From assembly GCA_964410725.1 (NCBI GenBank), contig CAYPID010000074.1:1-5992 (forward strand): DNA of 5,992 bases, given 5' to 3'. Position 1 is the stretch's first letter. Each line of letters begins with the position of its first letter. Positions 1-5,992 of the stretch are shown piece after piece. This DNA comes from CALAZP01 sp964410725. GTDB lineage: Bacteria > Bacteroidota > Bacteroidia > Chitinophagales > Saprospiraceae. Under the pieces are notes generated by a model that worked only from the letters and a program-made list of their open reading frames with translations, had not been told where the DNA came from and ran no database searches. The position numbers were made by a program, and so were the translations under genes.

Positions 1-1
1 C

Positions 2-34
2 CAGAGTTGGAATGAATTTGACAGATTTAGTTAA
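2..34 (+). CDS. Possible 3' end of an upstream gene (partial)
   Basis: The frame beginning at base 2 is open from the window edge and reads QSWNEFDRFS before a TAA at 32-34. This could be the C-terminal tail of a gene whose body lies outside the window, which would place it about 15 bases before the hydrolase start and suggest a shared operon. Only ten residues are visible, so no family can be named. Frame 1 is also open from the edge but stops at 13-15. A 14-codon ORF starts at ATG 12 and stops at 54-56. Either of these could be the relevant reading instead. Confidence 0.22.
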   Translation, partial: QSWNEFDRFS

Positions 35-49
35 AAATAAAGAGTATTA

Positions 50-883
50 TTGCTAAATAACTGCAATAATTTGATTCACTACAATACTTATCAACATCCT
101 ACCAATAAGGATTGGGTAACCTTCGTGCACGGAGCAGGAGGAAGTTCCTCCATTTGGTTCAAACAACTGCGGGCCTTTCGAGCCCTTTTTAATGTACTCC
201 TGCTCGATCTGAGAGGACACGGAGATTCAAAAAAATGGAACCTCAAAAATGCCTTCGACGATCATTATACCTTCGATGCCGTCACCGCAGATATTATTGA
301 AGTCCTCGACCACGAAAAAATCCAACATTCGCACTTTGTTGGGGTATCCCTGGGAACCATCCTCATTCGCAACCTGGCTGAAAAATTTCCCGAAAGGGTT
401 TCGAGTATGATCCTTTGTGGAGCCGTTATGAAACTCAATATCCGGTCCCAAATACTCATGCGATTCGGCAATATTTTCAAATCCATCCTCCCCTACCATT
501 GGCTCTATTCTTTTTTTGCCTTCATCATCATGCCCAACAAAAATCACCGCGAATCCCGCTCCCTATTCATCCGTGAAGCCAAAAAATTATACCAAAAAGA
601 ATTTATCCGCTGGTTCAAACTCACCGCGGAACTCAAGCCCCTACTCCGCTTCTTCCGCTCAGTCGAAGTACCCATCCCCACCCTTTATGTGATGGGAGAA
701 GAGGATTACCTATTTCTGCCAGCCGTCCAAAAATTAGCTGCCAACCACCTTTCTGCTAGTTTGCACATCGTCAACAACTGCGGCCACGTCGTCAATGTAG
801 AACAACCCCAACTCTTCAACTCCACCGCCATCCAATTTATCGAAAATCTCCACTTAATGATGGAACAACTCAAAAACCGTTAA
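50..883 (+). CDS. Alpha/beta hydrolase fold protein
   Basis: This is a 277-residue protein of the alpha/beta hydrolase superfamily (AB hydrolase-1 type), predicted cytoplasmic because no signal peptide is seen. The oxyanion-hole motif HGAGG lies at residues 27-31. A DLRGHGDS block follows at 53-60, typical of esterases, lipases and haloperoxidase-like members. The nucleophile elbow GVSLG places the catalytic serine at 100. The acid is probably D219 in GEEDYLF and the base H246 in NCGHVVNVEQP, so the triad is complete. Residues about 130-200 form the variable helical cap, rich in aromatic and basic residues. Substrate cannot be assigned: esterase, lipase and C-C hydrolase roles are all possible. 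The start is odd. An in-frame TAA at 38-40 leaves no ATG before residue 120, so TTG at 50 is the best candidate, with AAAGAG at 39-44 as a possible ribosome site. TTG at 71 is an alternative. Leucine codons are strongly CTN-biased. katG follows 127 bases downstream on the same strand. Confidence 0.9.
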   Translation: MLNNCNNLIHYNTYQHPTNKDWVTFVHGAGGSSSIWFKQLRAFRALFNVLLLDLRGHGDSKKWNLKNAFDDHYTFDAVTADIIEVLDHEKIQHSHFVGVSLGTILIRNLAEKFPERVSSMILCGAVMKLNIRSQILMRFGNIFKSILPYHWLYSFFAFIIMPNKNHRESRSLFIREAKKLYQKEFIRWFKLTAELKPLLRFFRSVEVPIPTLYVMGEEDYLFLPAVQKLAANHLSASLHIVNNCGHVVNVEQPQLFNSTAIQFIENLHLMMEQLKNR

Positions 884-937
884 CTAATTCGCTATAGTTG
901 AACTCCAATGACAAGAAGTAATACTATTATTTTTACC

Positions 938-968
938 CCGATAAATGAACAAAAGAACATATTATCGG
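938..968. promoter_or_regulatory. Imperfect inverted repeat upstream of katG, candidate operator
   Basis: The left arm CCGATAAATG (938-947) and the right arm CATATTATCGG (958-968) are complementary apart from one extra A at 961, with a 10-base spacer of aacaaaagaa. The repeat lies 42-73 bases before the katG ATG, where an operator or promoter would be expected. It is not followed by a T tract, so it is a poor terminator for the hydrolase. It does not match a PerR/Fur 7-1-7 box, and its spacing does not fit the canonical OxyR site, although the GATA...TATC outer bases are loosely similar. A regulatory role is inference. No convincing Bacteroidota promoter with TAnnTTTG could be fixed in this spacer. 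Confidence 0.35.
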
Positions 969-1010
969 TTTAAAAATCGATTTATAAAACCCAATTAAAA
1001 CGCAACCAAT

Positions 1011-3091
1011 ATGAACAACGGACAAACCAATGGGGTAGCCAAATGCCCATTTACCGGCGCCATCGAAAAACAAAGTGCTGGAGGTGGAACCCGCAACAGA
1101 GACTGGTGGCCCAACCAACTTAACCTTAGTGTTTTACGACAACATACCGCAGCATCTAACCCGATGTCTACAGCTTTCAATTATGCTGAGGAATTCAAAA
1201 AATTAGACCTCAAAGCCGTCAAAAAAGATATTTTCGAACTAATGACCACCTCTCAAGATTGGTGGCCTGCAGATTGGGGACACTACGGTCCTTTTTTCAT
1301 CAGAATGGCCTGGCACAGCGCCGGAACTTACCGTATTGCAGATGGCCGTGGAGGTGCAGGAGCAGGAACCCAGCGTTTCGCTCCACTCAACAGCTGGCCG
1401 GATAATGCTAACTTAGATAAGGCCAGACTATTACTTTGGCCTATCAAACAAAAATATGGGAAGAAAATTTCCTGGGCAGACCTGATGATCCTCGCCGGTA
1501 ATTGCGCCCTAGAGTCTATGGGTTTCCAAACCTTCGGTTTCGGCGGTGGAAGAGAAGATGTATGGGAGCCGGAAGAGGATATCTATTGGGGTTCTGAAGG
1601 GGAATGGCTCGGTAATAAAAGATACACTGGAGAGCGCGACTTAGAAAATCCATTGGCAGCCGTTCAAATGGGATTGATCTATGTGAATCCGGAAGGTCCA
1701 GACGGCCGTCCAGATCCTAAGGCAGCCGCCCACGATATTCGGGAGACCTTTGGTAGAATGGCCATGAATGACGAAGAAACCGTCGCCCTCATTGCAGGAG
1801 GCCACACCTTCGGTAAAACCCACGGCGCAGGAGACCCCAGCCAATACGTAGAAGCGGAACCAGCAGGTGCCTCCATCGTTGAACAAAACCTAGGTTGGAA
1901 AAACAACCTGGGGACGGGTAACGCTGAACACACCATCACCAGCGGATTGGAAGGAGCTTGGACTACCACCCCAACTAAATGGAGCAATAATTACTTTGAA
2001 AACCTATTCGGTTTCGAATGGGAATTGGTCAAAAGTCCAGCAGGAGCTTATCAGTGGAAACCCAAAGATGGAGCAGGTGCAGGAACGGTACCAGATGCGC
2101 ACCTCCAGGACGTTACCCACGCGCCTACTATGCTGACCACAGATATCGCCTTAAGAGAAGATCCGATATACGAACCCATATCCAGATATTTCTATGAAAA
2201 TCCAGATGCCTTCGCTGATGCATTCGCTAAAGCCTGGTATAAATTGACCCACAGGGATATGGGGCCTAAAGCCAGATATTTGGGGCCTGAAGTGCCTGCT
2301 GAAACTTTAATTTGGCAAGATCCNNNNNNNNNNNNNNNNNNNNNNNNNNNNNNNNNNNNNNNNNNNNNNNNNNNNNNNNNNNNNNNNNNNNNNNNNNNNN
2401 NNNNNNNNNNNNNNNNNNNNNNNCCGCTTTGGAAAAAGTACAAGAATCCTTTAACAGTGCGGCAGGCAACAAAAAAGTTTCCATGGCCGATTTGATTGTT
2501 TTAGGAGGTTGCGCCGCTATCGAAAAAGCAGCAAAAAACGCAGGACACGATATCGAAGTCCCCTTCACTCCTGGTCGTACTGATGCTACCCAGGATCAAA
2601 CGGATGTTGATTCATTTGCTGTATTGGAACCCCACGCTGATGGATTCCGCAATTACACTAAAGCTAAATACTCCGTTTCCGAAGAAGAAATGTTATTGGA
2701 TAAAGCTCAATTACTGACCTTAACCGCTCCAGAAATGACGGTTTTAGTTGGTGGAATGCGAGTTTTAAATACTAACTTTGATCAATCCAAACATGGGGTG
2801 TTCACCAAAAGACCTGAAACCCTCACAAATGATTTCTTTGTAAATCTATTGGATATGAATACGAAGTGGAATGCCACTTCAGCACACGAGGACTTGTTTG
2901 AAGGCAGGGATCGAACTGCTGGTAACCTTAAGTGGACAGGAACTCGTGTCGACCTTATTTTTGGTTCTAACTCTGAATTAAGAGCCTTAGCAGAAGTTTA
3001 CGCTTGTAGCGATTCAGAAGAACAGTTTGTCGAAGATTTCGTCGCTGCTTGGAATAAGGTCATGAACTTGGACAGATTCGATTTAAAATAA
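1011..3091 (+). CDS. katG: Catalase-peroxidase KatG (interrupted by an assembly gap)
   Basis: This is a bifunctional heme catalase-peroxidase (class I peroxidase superfamily), which converts hydrogen peroxide to water and oxygen and also has peroxidase activity in the cytoplasm. The N-terminal heme domain is complete. Distal residues are R98, W101 and H102 in FIRMAWHSAGTYR. Y224 (IYVNPEGPDG) and M250 (GRMAMNDEE) complete the Met-Tyr-Trp adduct with W101. The proximal heme ligand is H265 in GGHTFGKTHGA, and W317 follows in the GLEGAWTTTPTKW block. The serine equivalent to M. tuberculosis S315 is S311. The mobile-arginine region KARYLGPEVP is present just before the gap. After 100 Ns the C-terminal domain resumes with ALEKVQ and runs to a typical end, VMNLDRFDLK, at TAA 3089-3091. 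The 5' part gives 437 full codons, and the 3' part about 221 residues. By family comparison from memory, about 70-80 residues are missing, giving a total near 735, normal for KatG. The frame change across the Ns reflects placeholder length rather than a visible mutation. ATG 1011 is chosen because the following CPFTG and RDWWPNQLNLSVLRQH motifs are the usual KatG N terminus. Confidence 0.96.
2324..2423. other. Assembly gap of exactly 100 Ns inside katG
   Basis: The run of unknown bases is exactly 100 long, the conventional placeholder for a scaffold gap of unknown size. It falls between LIWQDP and ALEKVQ of KatG, where the family normally has about 75 residues, including the SGLSVSELV and FRGxDKRGGANGAR stretches of the C-terminal domain. 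The real missing DNA is therefore probably 220-240 bases. The left side ends two bases into a codon and the right side begins with the last two bases of one, so an intact gene needs a gap length leaving remainder 2 on division by 3, whereas 100 leaves remainder 1. Confidence 0.97.
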
Positions 3092-3111
3092 ATCCTTCTC
3101 AAAAGGATTTA
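3089..3111. terminator. Hairpin over the katG stop codon, possible minus-strand terminator
   Basis: A perfect 9-base inverted repeat, TAAATCCTT (3089-3097) and AAGGATTTA (3103-3111), encloses a five-base loop. The left arm begins at the katG stop codon. Read on the minus strand, the hairpin is followed by TTTTAAATC, a short T-rich run, so it could serve as a weak terminator for the mscS transcript coming from the right. The stem is AT-rich and the role is inference. Confidence 0.4.
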
Positions 3112-3118
3112 ATGACAG

Positions 3119-3147
3119 GGCATCCCTCCCACGGGATGCCTTTTTTT
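3119..3147 (+). terminator. Rho-independent terminator of katG
   Basis: An 8-base perfect stem, GGCATCCC (3119-3126) and GGGATGCC (3133-3140), closes a six-base loop and is followed immediately by seven Ts (3141-3147). This is a textbook intrinsic terminator for the plus strand, 27 bases after the katG stop. The T tract overlaps the stop codon of the convergent mscS-type gene at 3146-3148. Confidence 0.9.
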
Positions 3148-4471
3148 ATGGCTGCTGATTCTTCAACCATACATCCCGCTGGGGGAATGGAATGGTAATT
3201 CGGTGTTCCCTAAATTTTCGATCAATCTCAAATCTTAAATCGCTCTTTATATTATCGATGGTGACAAATTCACTGGAATAAAAATGCAATTCAAAATTTA
3301 AAGCAGAATCGGCAAACTGAACCAAGCGGACGAATGGAGCTGGCTTTTTTAACAACCGATTATGTGCTTTAGCTATATCTAATAAAATTTGCTTGACCAA
3401 CTGGGTATCTGAACCATAGGCTACGCCTACCTCAACATAAAACCTAGCCTTATTATCGTTATAACTCCAATTGACAATATTATTGCCCACAATTTTGGAA
3501 TTGGGGACAATCATCACTAAATTTTCCAACGTTTCAATTTTGGAAGTCCTCAATCCAATTTGTTTGACTTTCCCCTTGAAACCATCAATGGATAAAATAT
3601 CTCCCACCTGGACAGGCCGCTCTGCCAAAAGCAATATTCCTGAAAAAAAATCATTGAAAGTTTGCTGCAGACCAATCCCCACACCTAATAATAAAGCCGC
3701 AGCACCTCCCCAGAATAACGTCAAGTCAATTCCCAATTGCCCTAATCCAATAATTACAGCCGAGGTATAGATCACGTATTTGACCAATTGCTTGATGGCA
3801 TATTGCGATCCGATATTTACCTCGTTTTGGTTAAAATACCGTTGCAAAAAGAAGTTGGCCAGCACTATATAAATGGCCTTTGCCGTAAGAATAACCAAAC
3901 TCAATTGAATGGCATTGGTCAATTGAAAATCAATGGCCGTATCCTTCAACGGAATTCTGAATAAAGTAAAATTCAGATGCAAATTTTCCACCAATAACCA
4001 TAGCAATAAGATATAAATCACTGATTGAATGGTCCGCTGATTTCCCCCTTGTTCGGTAAACTTGGGCAAATAAACCCCCTCGTCTTTTACCGGCTGTAAT
4101 AGATATCTTAAAACCAATAAGTCAATAATTCGCGCTAATTGGATGCTCATCAAACTGGCGAAAATTTGAGTAGGGCCTATATTGGTATGGATCAAGGAAT
4201 ACAAACTTGAATTGTAAAACAATCCAAATGAAAGCACCGTCAAAAAAGCAAAAAAATGCCCCAAACGAATGCGCTTTTGAATCTTAATGGCCGCGGCTTC
4301 CTCCAAATTTAATCGCCCCAAAAAACCCTTGCGAATCCAACGCATATAGGGCCGATAACTGGCTAAAAAAACAATCAGCACCGCCATTGAAAACAAGACG
4401 TTACCATTGGTAAGGACCAACCCCCCTCCCTCATACAAGATTTTCGACCAAATATTTTCTACTTCCACCAT
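3146..4471 (-). CDS. MscS-family mechanosensitive ion channel
   Basis: This is a 441-residue inner-membrane protein of the small-conductance mechanosensitive channel (MscS) family. Such channels open under membrane tension and release solutes during hypo-osmotic shock. Hydrophobic segments lie near residues 18-39, 73-94, 103-125, 148-166, 187-209, 230-247 and 252-283, about seven in all, more than the three of E. coli MscS. The last is the pore-lining helix: Gly/Ala-rich GGAAALLLGVGIGLQQ (255-270), then NDFFSGILLLAERPVQVGD. The beta domain follows, with IDGFKGKVKQIGLRTSKIET (295-314) and the signature VPNSKIVGNNIVNWS (322-336). The C-terminal alpha/beta domain ends near HRITIPFPQRDVW, typical of the family. 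A basic cytoplasmic loop (K63-R69) joins the first two segments. ATG 4471 lies 8 bases after the sulfatase stop on the same strand, so the two are probably co-transcribed. The upstream bases are A-rich without a clear Shine-Dalgarno sequence. Ion selectivity and gating cannot be judged from sequence. Confidence 0.93.
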   Translation of the reverse strand: MVEVENIWSKILYEGGGLVLTNGNVLFSMAVLIVFLASYRPYMRWIRKGFLGRLNLEEAAAIKIQKRIRLGHFFAFLTVLSFGLFYNSSLYSLIHTNIGPTQIFASLMSIQLARIIDLLVLRYLLQPVKDEGVYLPKFTEQGGNQRTIQSVIYILLLWLLVENLHLNFTLFRIPLKDTAIDFQLTNAIQLSLVILTAKAIYIVLANFFLQRYFNQNEVNIGSQYAIKQLVKYVIYTSAVIIGLGQLGIDLTLFWGGAAALLLGVGIGLQQTFNDFFSGILLLAERPVQVGDILSIDGFKGKVKQIGLRTSKIETLENLVMIVPNSKIVGNNIVNWSYNDNKARFYVEVGVAYGSDTQLVKQILLDIAKAHNRLLKKPAPFVRLVQFADSALNFELHFYSSEFVTIDNIKSDLRFEIDRKFREHRITIPFPQRDVWLKNQQP

Positions 4472-4479
4472 TTGCTTTT

Positions 4480-5961
4480 TTAAAGGTCATCCCCTACTCT
4501 ATCCTGCTCCATCATCAACTTTCTTTTCAATTCCGCGACCCAGTTTTCCTGTTCGTAAAGCGCATAGATATTATTCCCTTCATCTGGGTCTAACTCCAAG
4601 TCGTATAATTCCCAATGCTCTCCTCCCAATCCATAGAAATTGACCAACTTATAACGCTGCGTCCGTATCCCATAATGCGCTGGCCGCTGATCACTATTCG
4701 TCCAATACCGATAATATATCGATTCCCTTTTTTTATAAGATTGGGACGATTTGCTTCCCAAAGTCAATAACCTGTCAAAACTTTGCCCTTGCATACTGGC
4801 AGGAACGGTTAATCCAACCAAGGATAAAATAGTTGGGGCAAAATCAATATTCAGCAGCATGTCATTGACCCTCGAGGCCTTCAACCCCGCATCTGCAGTT
4901 TTAATCACCGTCGGCATTCTCAACGAGGGTTCATATATAAAACGCTTATCAAAAAAACCATGTTCTCCCAAAAAATAACCCTGATCAGAAGTATAAATGA
5001 TGATCGTATTCTCGTATAGGCCCTCAGCTTTAAGGTAACTGATTAACTTACCAATCTGATCGTCGATTGCAGCACCCGCGCGCAGAAAGTCTTTTACAAA
5101 TTTTTGATAAGTCTTTTCTCTTGCGGCTCTTTGTTCCAACCCCTCCAAAGAAAATGGCCCGCCAGGGTAGCGCCCGCCGGCAAACTGTTCAAAACGTCCA
5201 CCCAATATTTCCAACGGCCATCCAGTATGCACCTTACCACTCTCGTTTAAATCTTCATGAATCCCTTCGGGAAAAGGTAAAGTCACCTCTGCCAAAAAAT
5301 CTCGATGCCGTTCTGGATAATCAAAAGGTTCATGGGTAGCTTTAAACTGGGTACATAAAAAGAAAGGTTGGTCGGAATCTCTTTCTTTTAACCATTTTAT
5401 CGATTGCTCGGTAATGACATCATCTACATACCCCTGATACTCCACTCCTCCTCGGTCCCCGTCTTGCCAATTTTCCACCGTTTTTAATATCGGATTATGA
5501 TAGCGACCCTGCCCAGGTAAAACCATATAATAATCAAATCCGGCCGGTTCTTTTTTCAAATGCCATTTGCCAACAAGAGCTGTTTCATATCCCCCCTCCT
5601 GCATCGCGTGAGCCACAGTTTTTACCGAAGATTCTAAAGCATCAGAGAGCAAATAAACCCCATTTCGGTGACTGTATTGACCCGTCAGAATAGACGCTCG
5701 GCTCGGAACGCAAATAGAATTGGTGCAAAACATATTATCCAAAACCACCCCGTCTTCAGCTAAGGCTTTAATGTTTTCATTTTTGACGAAGTCGCTCAAT
5801 ACCCCTCCATAGATTCCCCATGCTTGGGCCGTATGGTCATCAGATAAAATGAATAAAACATTCGGTTGCTTCTGAGCCATTGCTGACCAAGTCCAACCAA
5901 GAAAAATAAGCAGTCGTACCCCTTTCATTAGCCATCTTTTAAGTAAAATATGAAAATTCAT
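4480..5961 (-). CDS. Secreted formylglycine-dependent sulfatase (S1 family)
   Basis: This is a 493-residue type I sulfatase of the alkaline-phosphatase superfamily, hydrolysing sulfate esters (or sulfamates) on an organic substrate. Metal ligands D41 and D42 lie in ILSDDH. The modification motif CVPSR puts the formylglycine-forming cysteine at 84 and R88 four residues on. K132 and H134 (GKWHL), H210 (KATHEPF), D326 and Q327 (TSDQGYFLGEHG) and K339 complete the active site. The C-terminal block KLVNFYG...ELYDLELDPDEGNN matches the small sulfatase C-terminal domain (DUF4976 type). A signal peptide is clear: basic residues, then LLIFLGWTWSAMA with probable cleavage after A29, so the enzyme works in the periplasm or outside the cell. 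ATG 5961 is the longest start. ATG 5928 (residue 12) would give a more standard signal peptide and may be the real one. An in-frame TGA at 5964-5962 excludes anything longer. A maturation enzyme for C84 must be encoded elsewhere. Substrate is unknown; marine or host glycans are plausible. The channel gene follows 8 bases downstream. Confidence 0.95.
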   Translation of the reverse strand: MNFHILLKRWLMKGVRLLIFLGWTWSAMAQKQPNVLFILSDDHTAQAWGIYGGVLSDFVKNENIKALAEDGVVLDNMFCTNSICVPSRASILTGQYSHRNGVYLLSDALESSVKTVAHAMQEGGYETALVGKWHLKKEPAGFDYYMVLPGQGRYHNPILKTVENWQDGDRGGVEYQGYVDDVITEQSIKWLKERDSDQPFFLCTQFKATHEPFDYPERHRDFLAEVTLPFPEGIHEDLNESGKVHTGWPLEILGGRFEQFAGGRYPGGPFSLEGLEQRAAREKTYQKFVKDFLRAGAAIDDQIGKLISYLKAEGLYENTIIIYTSDQGYFLGEHGFFDKRFIYEPSLRMPTVIKTADAGLKASRVNDMLLNIDFAPTILSLVGLTVPASMQGQSFDRLLTLGSKSSQSYKKRESIYYRYWTNSDQRPAHYGIRTQRYKLVNFYGLGGEHWELYDLELDPDEGNNIYALYEQENWVAELKRKLMMEQDRVGDDL

Positions 5962-5992
5962 TCATTTTTGAAAGATTGGTACCATTTAAAGT

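Noticed and set aside
882..899. Short inverted repeat AACTA...TAGTT just after the hydrolase stop as a terminator
   Set aside because: The stem is only five AT-rich base pairs with no T tract after it, which is expected by chance in this composition.
928..935. TATTTTTA as a Bacteroidota -7 promoter element for katG
   Set aside because: It mismatches TAnnTTTG at the last base, and the nearest upstream TTG (898-900) is too far away to serve as the -33 element.
1679..1987. Long antisense open frames within katG, the hydrolase, the channel and the sulfatase
   Set aside because: They lie opposite genes with clear family motifs, show no recognisable domains themselves, and are expected shadows of the coding strand.
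1011..3091. katG as a pseudogene or two separate genes
   Set aside because: The only interruption is the N run. Both flanking parts are free of stops and keep all visible catalytic and conserved residues, so the frame change is explained by arbitrary placeholder length.
5939..5992. Open frame entering from the right edge on the minus strand, ending at a TAA at 5941-5939
   Set aside because: Only 17 codons are visible, it overlaps the sulfatase start, and nothing in it is recognisable. It may be chance.
1..5992. Search for CRISPR arrays, tRNA or rRNA genes, insertion sequences, toxin-antitoxin or phage-defence genes
   Set aside because: No regularly spaced repeats, RNA folds, transposase motifs or defence-type domains were seen. 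The window is almost fully occupied by four familiar genes.

Overview
The window looks like ordinary chromosome from a member of the Bacteroidota, possibly a marine or polysaccharide-degrading one. The inference rests on A-rich upstream regions with little or no Shine-Dalgarno sequence, a Bacteroidota-like KatG, a secreted formylglycine-type sulfatase, and moderate GC content. Nothing in the sequence fixes genus or species.

Layout: positions 1-34 may hold the last codons of an upstream gene. A plus-strand alpha/beta hydrolase follows (50-883), apparently starting at TTG. After a 127-base AT-rich spacer containing an imperfect inverted repeat comes the bifunctional catalase-peroxidase gene katG (1011-3091, plus). 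It is interrupted by a run of exactly 100 Ns (2324-2423). The two halves are in different frames only because the N run is a placeholder; the gene is probably intact. A strong rho-independent terminator closes katG and its T tract runs into the stop codon of the convergent gene. On the minus strand, a sulfatase with a signal peptide (5961-4480) is followed after 8 bases by an MscS-type mechanosensitive channel (4471-3146), which looks like a two-gene transcription unit.

Working together: KatG removes hydrogen peroxide in the cytoplasm. The hydrolase upstream could be co-transcribed with it or independent. The sulfatase would act outside the inner membrane on sulfated organic substrates, probably glycans, and the channel would relieve osmotic stress. 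No shared pathway links the two strands' genes.

I see no mobile element, CRISPR array, RNA gene or novel system. The points most worth checking are the unresolved gap in katG, a visible change in codon preference across that gap, the unusual start of the hydrolase, and the inverted repeat in front of katG.
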